This document shows positions 27,101 through 36,167 of a DNA stretch of 64,000 nt, one piece after another. The DNA comes from Pedobacter frigidisoli. Its GTDB lineage: Bacteria > Bacteroidota > Bacteroidia > Sphingobacteriales > Sphingobacteriaceae. The DNA is taken from positions 124,001-188,000 of the forward strand of contig NZ_SJSN01000003.1 of NCBI RefSeq assembly GCF_004331675.1, in the 5' to 3' direction. Position 1 is the first letter of the stretch; each line of letters begins with the position of its first letter. The position numbers and the translations under genes are program-made. The notes under the pieces were generated by a model. The model searched no databases. It saw only the letters and a list, made by a program, of their open reading frames with translations, and was not told the origin of the DNA.

Positions 27101-28561
27101 TTATCTAGGGTTTTGTTGAATACCGGATAGGATCACCTGAACAGGGAGCTGAAATAACCTTCTTGGATCATCAGCACTTAATGTAATCGTGGTTGAGCTT
27201 TCATCATTAGCGACAACCCTGTGATTAACGGGGAGTTTATACCTCAACATATCGAACCATCTTAATCCTTCTTGCGTAAACTCCTTTTTCTTAAAATCTA
27301 AAATCGTTGCTATTAATCCCTCCTTTACATCTGTAGTTTTATAGAATGCAGCAATTTTGGCTAGGCTCAGCTTGTTGGATGATGAATTGTATTTGTATAT
27401 CCTAGTGCTACAGAATACATCGAGGTCTTGTAGCGCCAAAGCATTTTGCCCAGTTGATGCGTAAGCCTCAGCCCGATTTAAAAGTGCCTCATCTGTAGTC
27501 AATACCGGAACAATTGCATATGGCCGTCCGATGGTGGCATTTGGATTATTCAGCACAAAATATTCATTCCACTTAAAAGTAGAATAATGTGGTGGCTTAA
27601 CGTAATATCCAGACTTATAAGCCCACGCTCCGCCAGTAACATTGGTTGCATACATTTGATTATTTAAGGACTGACCGAAACCATACCTGGGTTGATAATT
27701 CCTGGCATAGAAAGAGGCTGTTTCAATTAGCAATAAGGTGGACGGCTCTGTTGCTTTGGTAAAATTAAGTGTCATCTCGCCAAACGTATAAGCATAATAT
27801 CTTGAATTCCATGGTCTTATTACATCAGCAAACCCGTTAGGCGAGATCGCAGATACATATTGAATTACCTTATCGTATTCCTTTTTAAACAGAAAAAATC
27901 TTGCAGCAAAAGCATTAGCAGCCTCCACAGTAAAATGATATTTAGGCACTTTGTAAGCCGTATTCCTTAATAGTGGCAATCCCTCAAGCAGGTCTTTTTG
28001 GATAGCAGTATATACCGAGGCTACAGTTCCCCTATCATATTGTGCTACCACCACTTTTTCTGGTATGGTTACATACGGTATGCCGGGAGAGGTATTCGCA
28101 CCTGTTGGGTCATAAGTTTTTGAATATAACGCGACTAACATAAAATGGGCGTAGGCTCGGGCTAATAAGGCTTCTCCCTTGTATGGAAGATAGGCAGATT
28201 TATCCTCAGCTTGCTCTATTGCCACTAAGGCAGCATTCGCTGAGGCGATTGCACGATAACATGCATTCCAATAAAAGGTAGGGGAGTCTTGAAAATCGAT
28301 GTCATTGTCTTTCCAAAAGTACGGTAACACAAAATCTCGTTCCTCGGTTCCAATTGCAGGTCCTTTATCCTCCGCATTATCGGATGAGTTTTCCGTAAAC
28401 CCGATATAGTTTGCTTCTGGATAGGCACTTGTTAATAGATTGGCAACTTTCTCAACCGTATTGAGGTCGGCACGTTGATCTGGCGCCTGTTCCAAGAATT
28501 TTTTACATCCAGCGGTGCTTATCAGTATAAGCGCAGAAATAAGTATATATAATTTTCTCAT
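27101..28561 (-). CDS. SusD/RagB-family outer-membrane nutrient-binding lipoprotein
   Basis: At 486 aa this is a typical SusD-like protein: lipobox SALILISTAGCKK, N-terminal helices with YWNACYRAIASANAALVAIE, TPR-like KGEALLARAYAHFMLVALYS, then PGIPYVTIPE, and the C-terminal RAEAYASTGQNALALQDLD and EFTQEGLRWFDMLRY typical of RagB/SusD. It forms the lid of the SusC transporter encoded 9 bp upstream. The substrate is unknown; peptidase neighbours favour peptides. Confidence 0.95.
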   Translation of the reverse strand: MRKLYILISALILISTAGCKKFLEQAPDQRADLNTVEKVANLLTSAYPEANYIGFTENSSDNAEDKGPAIGTEERDFVLPYFWKDNDIDFQDSPTFYWNACYRAIASANAALVAIEQAEDKSAYLPYKGEALLARAYAHFMLVALYSKTYDPTGANTSPGIPYVTIPEKVVVAQYDRGTVASVYTAIQKDLLEGLPLLRNTAYKVPKYHFTVEAANAFAARFFLFKKEYDKVIQYVSAISPNGFADVIRPWNSRYYAYTFGEMTLNFTKATEPSTLLLIETASFYARNYQPRYGFGQSLNNQMYATNVTGGAWAYKSGYYVKPPHYSTFKWNEYFVLNNPNATIGRPYAIVPVLTTDEALLNRAEAYASTGQNALALQDLDVFCSTRIYKYNSSSNKLSLAKIAAFYKTTDVKEGLIATILDFKKKEFTQEGLRWFDMLRYKLPVNHRVVANDESSTTITLSADDPRRLFQLPVQVILSGIQQNPR

Positions 28562-28570
28562 GATTTTTGT

Positions 28571-31500
28571 TTAAAAGCCCATTTTAAGTGATAGTGTAAA
28601 TTGGCGGGGAATTGGCAATGCTACGCCACCAGAGCCAAAGAATTCTGGATCTTGACCATTTAGTTTGCTATCTGAATAAATGAGAAATAAATTGTTTCCC
28701 ACTATACTGATCGATGAATTGGTTACGCCCAAAACCTTGGTGTATTTAAGTGGTATTGCATAACCCAGTATGATCTGTTTCATTCTAACAAATCCACCAT
28801 CAGCTACCCTTTCTGTAGAATAATTATAGTTGTTGTAGGCATAATTTGTTTGAAAAAGAAGTGCTTGGTCCACATCAAGAATTGATGGTATATTTGTTTT
28901 AAGTTCATCACCTGGAAGTTCCCAGCGTCTTAAAAAAGCACTGGGCATTGCATCCAGATCAGAATATCTTGTTTTAAAGGCTGGCGTTAACCTTACCTTA
29001 TTACCTGCTGCAAAAGTGATCAGTGTAGACAGAGTGAAGTTCTTATACTTAAAGTTATTGGAGAAACCACCTGTATAGGTAGGGTCAATCGGACCTTCAT
29101 ATTTTAAGTATTTGATTATGCTGCTTTGCAGGTTAACATCACCACTAATTATACCAAGGTCATTGATAAATCTTGGCGACCCATTTGATTGGCTCAAGCC
29201 CTGGAAGTCAAGTGAAAATAATCCTCTTTGTGAGTAACCTTCAACCGCACCTCCGTCAGCCCCGGTCAACCCATAAATTAGGGGTAGATTTTTAAGGTTG
29301 GTAATCTTATTTGTATTGTGCGCAAATATTAATTGCGTTGCCCAATTAAAGTTAGTTGATTTAACTACAATGGCACCAAGTGAAGCCTCAATACCGCTTG
29401 ATTTCATATCAGCATAATTGGCAAGCTTAACTGATTCCCCACCAATTCCCGAAGTGGTAAAAGCGCCAATCAGGTCAAAGCTTTTCCTTCTATAGGCATC
29501 AATGGTTAAGGTTATGCGGTTACCAAATAAACCTAGATCTAAACCGATGTTCAGTTCGTTAAGCTTCTCAAAAGTTAATTCTGAATTCTCCAGCCCATCT
29601 ATATATAACTTGGTTTCCTTCTCTGAAATAAATGGCCTAAGGGCACCCATGCTTCGTAGTACCTGACTCGAATTCTGCGCTGTACCCATGCTCGCAACTA
29701 AGCCATAGGTTGCCCTCAAAGATGCACGGCTAAAAATCTTCTGGATTTGTTCGCCTTGCATAAATTTTTCAGTATCGAGGTTCCAGGCACCTGAAATATT
29801 CCAAGTTGGCAACCACCTTGCCGTTGGTGATTCTCCTAAGAGGTTGGATCCATCGTATCTACCTGTTGCATTAATGCTATATTTTCCCTTGTAGGAATAG
29901 GCTCCCCTTAGTGAATAATTCAGATATCGTTCATAGCGATAGCCCATGCTATAATAATCAAAACTCGCTTCTACGTCCTTTTTAACGATGTTTGGATCAA
30001 TAAAGGGAACCCCGCCTTTATCGTATTGGTATCCGTATCCATTAAATATCTTGTTCTGGCGATTGATATAACGCATCTCCTGTGCAGCAAAAAAGTTAAT
30101 CAAATGATCCTCATTGATCGTCTTATCATATTCCAAGCTATTGCGGACATAGTAATTGGTAATGTTATCATCATTTGTATTATAAAATCCCCCATAAGGC
30201 AAAACCGTAACCGGTAGTGCATTAGGATCATCTGGATTCCTGTACAAGAATTTATTTGCGTTCCTTATCGTTGCGTCATTTGGATTAATACCAGCGCGGT
30301 AAGCTTCGGCCATGTTAGATGACCCAGTTACCTTATGTTCTTGAGTGGTTTTCGCAAACCTGTATGCGCCATCAAATGAATATTTTAGATCCTTGGTTAG
30401 CTTATACTTAAGTCCCCCCTGAACCTTGAAATCAATAATACTTAAGTCTAAGGTATTATTTTCGAGTTCATTTAGAATATTAAAAGGCGCATAGTTTTGA
30501 GTAAAGAACTCTCTTTTGCCATTTGCATCAAAAGGTGTTAGTGCTCTACTTGTATTTAGCGCATAATTAAATGGGTTAATATCAAAGTCACGATCGTAGG
30601 TGCCAAAAACAGGATTACCATTTCTTCCCAATGTACCTGGTGTTTGTTGTTGGCGAACAGATCCTTGGGTGATCAACTCAATGCTCAATCGGTCATTAAT
30701 ATCAAAGTTTGCCCGAATATTTCCTGTAAAGCGTTTTACATTATCGGCAACTGTCCATCCATTGTCCTGAAGGTAACTAGTCGAGGCATATATCTTTGAC
30801 CGTTTACTTCCTGCAGAGATGCCAATAGCATGTTCCTGCATAAAAGATTGCTTAAATAGAACATCGAACCAGTCGGTATTGGCATTGGCATAACGTGTTA
30901 AGAACGCTTTCTCACTTGGCACATCGTTTTTCAGGGTGTAGCTCCCGGTAACAGGATCATAAGTGTACATCGCATTGTACATCTTGGTAAAAATGCCGCC
31001 ATTTGCGCTTCGTGAGGAGTTCGCATGATTTAGCCATCCCTTGTTTTTCATTTCCAGATACACGTTTACCTGATCAGCAGAATTTAGAATATCGAAATTA
31101 TCATAAGACGGCTTCATATAAGTTGAAAAGTTGCCCGTGTAGGTAACTACTGGGTTTCCATTTGTATTCTTGCCTTTTTTAGTGGTAATAATAACCACAC
31201 CGTTCATTGCTCTTGCACCATACTGAGCGGTTGCCGCAGCATCTTTCAAAATATTGAAGCTCTCGATATCATCTGGATTCAAACCTGCAACTGAAGAGCC
31301 AATTAGTGTTGACGGGTCTCCTGTGGAGAGTTGATCATTCGAAATATTGACGATGTCCTCCAAGATGATGCCATCTACAACCCATAACGGCTTATTATCT
31401 CCAGAAATGGAGGTAGCCCCGCGCACCCTGATTTTTGGTGCTGCACCAAATGTGCCAGAAACATTCTGAACAGAGACCCCTGCTACCCTCCCCTCGAGCA

Positions 31501-32254
31501 TTCTGCTAATGTCTGTTACCCCGTCACGCTTAACATCGGAAGCCTTTAAGCTTGTGGCAGCTCCAGTAAATAGTTTTTTATTGAGATCTTGGTATCCGGT
31601 AGAAACAACATTGACATCCTTTAGCTGACTTGCATCTTCCTCAAGGGAGACATTGATAATGGTCAAGCCATTTATTGGAACCTCAAGCGTCTTATAGCCG
31701 ATGGAACTAAATGCCAATATTGCACCCTCTTTAACAACAATAGAGAATTCTCCACTTTCGTTGGTAGATACTGCATTGGCTATGCCCTTTTCTCGGACAC
31801 TCACCCCCGGCATTATACCGCCACTCTTATCAGTAACCTTACCGGTAAGCTTCACACGCAAAAAGTAATCTATTACAGCATCTATGGCAGACTTTTGCCT
31901 TGGCTTGATCAGTATGGTTTTATCCTCAATTGTAAAAATAAGGTTCCTGCCTAGGAGAAGCCTCGCCATCACTTCCTCAATCGATGAGTTTTTAAAATCA
32001 ACATCAATTGTTGCAGTTGTTTTGACCTTATCCGATGACAATAGGACATCATAACCGGCCTGCTTTCTGATTTCCTTAAATACCCTTTCCAGTGTTACAT
32101 TTTTTTCCTTTAATGTAACTAGTTGACCAAAAGTGTTCGCGCTTACCTGCACAAGCGAGGCAAGCAATATGACCGTAATCAACTTCATAATTAATAACCA
32201 TTTTGGTATGCAGCGAGTATGCGTACATAAAATTTTAGAATAAATTTTGTACAT
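28571..32254 (-). CDS. SusC/RagA-family TonB-dependent transporter with STN domain
   Basis: The 1227-aa protein has an N-terminal signal, a secretin/TonB N-terminal (STN) domain (about 45-115, LERVFKEIRKQAGYDVLLSS), a carboxypeptidase-D-like regulatory domain (GKVTDKSGGIMPGVSVREKG), the plug with SusC signatures (VRGATSISGDNKPLWVVDG, NILKDAAATAQYGARAMNGV) and a long beta-barrel ending in LSLKMGF. The STN domain together with the upstream FecR and ECF-sigma genes indicates trans-envelope signalling: substrate binding releases the sigma factor. It imports a substrate captured by the adjacent SusD. Confidence 0.95.
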   Translation of the reverse strand: MYKIYSKILCTHTRCIPKWLLIMKLITVILLASLVQVSANTFGQLVTLKEKNVTLERVFKEIRKQAGYDVLLSSDKVKTTATIDVDFKNSSIEEVMARLLLGRNLIFTIEDKTILIKPRQKSAIDAVIDYFLRVKLTGKVTDKSGGIMPGVSVREKGIANAVSTNESGEFSIVVKEGAILAFSSIGYKTLEVPINGLTIINVSLEEDASQLKDVNVVSTGYQDLNKKLFTGAATSLKASDVKRDGVTDISRMLEGRVAGVSVQNVSGTFGAAPKIRVRGATSISGDNKPLWVVDGIILEDIVNISNDQLSTGDPSTLIGSSVAGLNPDDIESFNILKDAAATAQYGARAMNGVVIITTKKGKNTNGNPVVTYTGNFSTYMKPSYDNFDILNSADQVNVYLEMKNKGWLNHANSSRSANGGIFTKMYNAMYTYDPVTGSYTLKNDVPSEKAFLTRYANANTDWFDVLFKQSFMQEHAIGISAGSKRSKIYASTSYLQDNGWTVADNVKRFTGNIRANFDINDRLSIELITQGSVRQQQTPGTLGRNGNPVFGTYDRDFDINPFNYALNTSRALTPFDANGKREFFTQNYAPFNILNELENNTLDLSIIDFKVQGGLKYKLTKDLKYSFDGAYRFAKTTQEHKVTGSSNMAEAYRAGINPNDATIRNANKFLYRNPDDPNALPVTVLPYGGFYNTNDDNITNYYVRNSLEYDKTINEDHLINFFAAQEMRYINRQNKIFNGYGYQYDKGGVPFIDPNIVKKDVEASFDYYSMGYRYERYLNYSLRGAYSYKGKYSINATGRYDGSNLLGESPTARWLPTWNISGAWNLDTEKFMQGEQIQKIFSRASLRATYGLVASMGTAQNSSQVLRSMGALRPFISEKETKLYIDGLENSELTFEKLNELNIGLDLGLFGNRITLTIDAYRRKSFDLIGAFTTSGIGGESVKLANYADMKSSGIEASLGAIVVKSTNFNWATQLIFAHNTNKITNLKNLPLIYGLTGADGGAVEGYSQRGLFSLDFQGLSQSNGSPRFINDLGIISGDVNLQSSIIKYLKYEGPIDPTYTGGFSNNFKYKNFTLSTLITFAAGNKVRLTPAFKTRYSDLDAMPSAFLRRWELPGDELKTNIPSILDVDQALLFQTNYAYNNYNYSTERVADGGFVRMKQIILGYAIPLKYTKVLGVTNSSISIVGNNLFLIYSDSKLNGQDPEFFGSGGVALPIPRQFTLSLKMGF

Positions 32255-32375
32255 TTAATAATCTGTTTTTAAGCGTAGCACTACTTTGTTTAAGCACTAA
32301 TAAGTACTACGCGGTGAATCCAAGAAATAATTGATTTTGATCGATGCCGGCTTGCCGGAGGTTAAACAGATAGCG

Positions 32376-32402
32376 AAAGGGGTGTTAGTAGCACTCCTTT
32401 TC
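32376..32402. terminator. Weak hairpin between FecR and SusC genes
   Basis: Stem aaaggggtg / cactccttt (one G-T pair) with loop ttagtag is followed by tcttttg on the plus strand. It lies in the 264-bp gap between the fecR-like stop and the susC start. It may attenuate read-through from sigma/fecR into susC, but T-run orientation fits the plus strand better. Confidence 0.4.
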
Positions 32403-32518
32403 TTTTGCCTAACCTAAAGGCTAACAGTTTAGTTGAAGTTTTCTCATGTATGGTTTAGTTGAAGCTTGTAATTTTTGACTTTATTTAATAGATCAGGATT
32501 GGTTGGTTCCTGATTAGG

Positions 32519-33682
32519 CTACTTTTTATATACTATAATCTTTCTTCCCTTGATTTCAAAACGTACCTCGCCTGTATGCTCAAATTTCTCAAGGATTTTT
32601 GATATTTTGTCGAAACGGCTTACCGTCCCATAATACACCACATCTTTTGCTGCCTCATCGGCATATTCGATTTTGACATCATACCACCTGGAAATCTTTC
32701 GTAGTATGCTTTCCTGTCTCTCATTAATAAACATAAAATAACCCTTCTTCCAGGCTATTGATTCCTCAACATCTACAGTTCTAACTGTTATTTCCTTTTC
32801 GGATATGGTGGATTGCATGCCAGGAGAAAGCATCTGACTTTTCTGATTATCATTTTTGGTAACTCTGACACGTCCCTCCATAAGTGTGGTTTTGGTCAGG
32901 TCCTCATCGGAATAGCTATTAATGTTGAAATATGTACCAAGAACTTCGACGTCTTGTTTCACCGTATGGACAATAAAGGGATGAAGCTTATCCTTTGACA
33001 CCTCAAAATATGCTTCGCCATTTAATTCTACACGTCTGTGCTTTGATCCTGCAAAAGTGGATGGATAAGTTAATGATGAAGCCGCATTTAACCATACCAT
33101 CGTTCCATCTGGCAGCCTCAGCTGCCACTCACCTCCATTGGGTGTAGAAATGGTATTTGTTTTGTTTTGATTTCCCTTTTCATTAACATTCGAAATGCCG
33201 TAAACCAGTTGGCCACTAGCGGTCTTTGAAATTGTTACCCCTTCCTGATTTGCGATATTTCCGTTTGCTGCATCTGTTAAGGATATCTTACTTCCGTTAG
33301 CTAAGGTTAAAATAGCCTTGTTACTGCCTGGGGAGAAATCTGTCGCAAAGACATGCCTCTTGTTTCTATTTATTTTGGAATAAAACGTGGAAGAGACCGC
33401 AATTAAAATGACAGCTGCAGCCGTCCAGCGGATGATGAAAAATAATTTGAGGTTTCCTTTTAACCGCGGTCTATCTGATGACAATATATCGGATAATACA
33501 GTTTCCCATTTATCTTCCATCCTAAAATTTGAACTGCCCTCTTCCTTGATGATAAGTTCTTGGATTACATTCGCAACACTTACTGGGTCAGAATTAACAA
33601 AGAACCCTAGTTCTTCTTTTTCGGATTCACTAATGGTTCCTTTTTCAAACTGATTTAACAGATAACTTATCTTTTTTTCCAT
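32519..33682 (-). CDS. FecR-like anti-sigma factor
   Basis: The 387-aa protein has a cytosolic N-terminal part (1-82), one membrane span (IIRWTAAAVILIAVSSTFYS) and the periplasmic FecR domain with the signature NGGEWQLRLPDGTMVWLNAAS and SLTYPSTFAGSKHRRVELNGEAY, followed by the C-terminal DUF4974-like segment (SIAWKKGYFMFINERQESIL, VYYGTVSRFDKISKILEKFE) that contacts the SusC STN domain. It transmits transporter occupancy to the ECF sigma factor encoded 50 bp upstream. Confidence 0.94.
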   Translation of the reverse strand: MEKKISYLLNQFEKGTISESEKEELGFFVNSDPVSVANVIQELIIKEEGSSNFRMEDKWETVLSDILSSDRPRLKGNLKLFFIIRWTAAAVILIAVSSTFYSKINRNKRHVFATDFSPGSNKAILTLANGSKISLTDAANGNIANQEGVTISKTASGQLVYGISNVNEKGNQNKTNTISTPNGGEWQLRLPDGTMVWLNAASSLTYPSTFAGSKHRRVELNGEAYFEVSKDKLHPFIVHTVKQDVEVLGTYFNINSYSDEDLTKTTLMEGRVRVTKNDNQKSQMLSPGMQSTISEKEITVRTVDVEESIAWKKGYFMFINERQESILRKISRWYDVKIEYADEAAKDVVYYGTVSRFDKISKILEKFEHTGEVRFEIKGRKIIVYKK

Positions 33683-33732
33683 GCGGTTCTGATACTAAGA
33701 AACAGAAATAGCACTTTAGGACTATCAATAAT

Positions 33733-34341
33733 TTATTTATTTTCGAATATTTCTAAAATCATGATAAAAACCAAGACATTTACCTCAATTCCGCTCTTAT
33801 TAAGATGATTCCTAATTGATTTTAGGCTTGATATCAAGGTGTTTTTAACTGTATTTGGTGAAAGATTTAAAATGTTTGCGATTTCTGGAATCGTTTTCCC
33901 TTCAGATCTGCTTAGGTTATAGATTTTCTTTCTCTGACTTGGGAGTTTATTAACCGCATCATTAATTATGCGAACAACTTCATTCAGTTGGATAGAATCT
34001 GACGTGTTGTTATCGCTTACCGGTTGGTTTAATCGAGCCGAATCTATTATTCTCCCCTCTTTAATTGTTTTTCGGAGAAACCCTAGACACTCATTTGATA
34101 CAAACTTGTAGAGATAAGCCTTAACATTATCGACATGCTCCAACTTTTCACGGTGCAGCCAAACCCTTAAAAAAGCATCTTGGATAATCTCTTCAGAGGC
34201 CGTTTCAGACTTGGTAAACTTTAAGGCGAAAGACTGTAATATTGGAAGATAATTAAAAAAAAGAACTGAAAAAGATCTTTCATTCCCTTCAGAGATCTCT
34301 TTCAATAGTACTCGTTCGTTTTCAATGTTTTTAAAAACCAT
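33733..34341 (-). CDS. ECF RNA polymerase sigma factor (FecI-like)
   Basis: The 202-aa protein has region 2 (ERSFSVLFFNYLPILQSFAL, ASEEIIQDAFLRVWLHREKL) and region 4 (LPSQRKKIYNLSRSEGKTIP, IANILNLSPNTVKNTLISSL), the standard Bacteroidota SusCD-linked ECF sigma. A hydrophobic C-terminal tail (VNVLVFIMILEIFENK) extends past region 4. It is the first gene of the set and its target is presumably the susC promoter in the 32255-32518 gap, although no specific promoter motif could be assigned. Confidence 0.95.
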   Translation of the reverse strand: MVFKNIENERVLLKEISEGNERSFSVLFFNYLPILQSFALKFTKSETASEEIIQDAFLRVWLHREKLEHVDNVKAYLYKFVSNECLGFLRKTIKEGRIIDSARLNQPVSDNNTSDSIQLNEVVRIINDAVNKLPSQRKKIYNLSRSEGKTIPEIANILNLSPNTVKNTLISSLKSIRNHLNKSGIEVNVLVFIMILEIFENK

Positions 34342-34920
34342 ACACTTCCCATCGCCAATACTATTGTGACTATCTTTTCTTGGTTAGGGATCGCCAAAAA
34401 AAGATATTAGTATTAATACGTAAACATACTGTTTATTAATGCTATATTTTTTAATCGTTAATGTTCATTTTTAAGACAACCTCTACTTTGTCTTTTTAGT
34501 AGCCTTTTTGATATCACGCCAGGATAACTTAGTATTTCAAGTCTATTTAAAGTGTTAAAATAATTATATCTACTAAGGGTACCCTTTAAACAAATGCTTT
34601 TTTAAGATTCTTGATTTTGGTTAATATTTACAAATGGATAAAAATTTGCAATAGCCAAAACACATAGCTCTTGTCCAAATAACTTTTTCCACAAGGGACA
34701 TATGTGCCCTGACTGTCAATATCCCCACATCAGAGGAAACAGATAAACTAAACATTTCTTGACAAATTTAAAAAAACGTTATCTTTTTATACATAGGTAA
34801 TATAAAAAACAATCATAATGAAGGGGAAATATACCGCTTCAATAGTGAAATTTAAAAGCCGGCATACACCGGCTTTTCATCAACTAACTATAACTGTTAT
34901 TATAATCACCTTAAAATTTT
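34342..34920. other. Intergenic region between the two SusCD gene sets
   Basis: This 579-bp stretch has no open frame of note. It holds the promoter region of the first ECF sigma gene at its left end and the terminator at 34854-34877 at its right end. A short run atgaaggggaaatataccgc (34818-34837) follows an AT-rich block but opens no gene. Confidence 0.5.
34854..34877 (-). terminator. Terminator of the second SusCD operon
   Basis: Stem aaaagccgg / ccggctttt with a 6-nt loop lies 43 bp past the stop of the aspartyl-protease-like gene. It closes the long minus-strand operon that starts at 46967. Confidence 0.85.
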
Positions 34921-36159
34921 CTATTTAGTTTTACCTTTGAAACTACGGATATCAACCACTGGCAACTCTAACTCTTTAATTATTCCATCATCATCTATAA
35001 ATTTAACATAGAGGGTATCTTTTTCTTTTTTTTCAGCATGGGAAAAGTTCATTCCCATAATACTGCAGACCTGATCTGCGGTTAACTTTTCTAGATTGTT
35101 GTTTCCATATTCCAATAATTTGAATCCAGGCCGTAGGCCAAACTTTTCTGCTGGTGAATCCTTCCACACCACACCTACTAAAAATTCATTCTTTTCAAAC
35201 CTAAATTCAAAACCAGTCGATTTAATCGGTTCTGCTTTGTTCATCTTTTCATAGGGTTCAAAATAATATCGTTCGACGCTAAAATCAAATGTAATTTTGC
35301 CAAATTTTAGAAACTTGACGCCCAGAAGTGAATAGGGCTGGTTCGCACTTGCAACAATTGGTTGGCTGATTTTAAATTGCCCGATATACATCTCATCAAA
35401 AGCCAGCATTGTTTTTTTACTCTCATTTTCCGTTCCTGAAGCAACTTTCAAGCTAGCTCCATAACCCCGAGCTCCCACAAATTTGTCAAGAGATGTAGTG
35501 TGTGCCACATAATCGATTGTCTTTTTTGCTACACTGTATAATGAAGCATTCATGCCCGTATCAAATAATGCATCCTCAACGAAGACCTTGTCAAACTTTA
35601 CAGGCAAAAGTACCGCATTCTGCCCTGCTAAAACCTTCATTCCGTGGCCAAACCTTTCATCGGGGGTAATCTTCCCTAGCTTATCGGCAATTAAAAGTTT
35701 TCTATTTTTAACATCTATCTGAAGCATTGTTGATTCAAAGGCATCAAAACCAAGAAAGCCTTGAATATTTAAACAGGCCAATTGCTCTATTTTGCTCATA
35801 TCGAAAAATACGACAGGCAGGTTTGTAACTTTCGAATTCCCTATTTCTAGAAGAGGCAATATTCCCCGTTCCATTTGGCTGGTTGTATTCCCTGCATCGG
35901 TTATGCTACGGCTATCTGTTATACCAAGGCATAATTCTTTTTGTAATTCCTGTGAAATTAGTGTAGGCGCAGCAGAGTCAAGCAGAAAATTACGGACCTT
36001 ACCAGCAACCTCCACATTCACGATAATCATGTCATTTACAACCTGAAACCGAATGCTGTCCCTGTGTAAAGGAATATCAATCTTTTTCAATGGCGACTGT
36101 TGTGCAATACTTGTGAGGAAAAGCACTAAAAGCAGAAGGCTAAAAATAAAATGCTTCAT
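34921..36159 (-). CDS. Retropepsin-like aspartyl protease with C-terminal PDZ domain
   Basis: The 412-aa secreted protein (signal FSLLLLVLFLTSIAQQ) contains two aspartyl-protease-like half-domains: FLLDSAAPTLIS (Asp61, with DSA in place of the usual DTG) and ALFDTGMNASLYS (Asp200, canonical DTG). A PDZ domain follows (about 310-400: VGVVWKDSPAEKFGLRPGFK). The altered first active-site triad may reduce or change activity. It is encoded 8 bp after an S8 protease gene, and both are probably part of a periplasmic or surface proteolytic set for the neighbouring SusCD transporter. Confidence 0.8.
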   Translation of the reverse strand: MKHFIFSLLLLVLFLTSIAQQSPLKKIDIPLHRDSIRFQVVNDMIIVNVEVAGKVRNFLLDSAAPTLISQELQKELCLGITDSRSITDAGNTTSQMERGILPLLEIGNSKVTNLPVVFFDMSKIEQLACLNIQGFLGFDAFESTMLQIDVKNRKLLIADKLGKITPDERFGHGMKVLAGQNAVLLPVKFDKVFVEDALFDTGMNASLYSVAKKTIDYVAHTTSLDKFVGARGYGASLKVASGTENESKKTMLAFDEMYIGQFKISQPIVASANQPYSLLGVKFLKFGKITFDFSVERYYFEPYEKMNKAEPIKSTGFEFRFEKNEFLVGVVWKDSPAEKFGLRPGFKLLEYGNNNLEKLTADQVCSIMGMNFSHAEKKEKDTLYVKFIDDDGIIKELELPVVDIRSFKGKTK

Positions 36160-36167
36160 CAGTTCTT

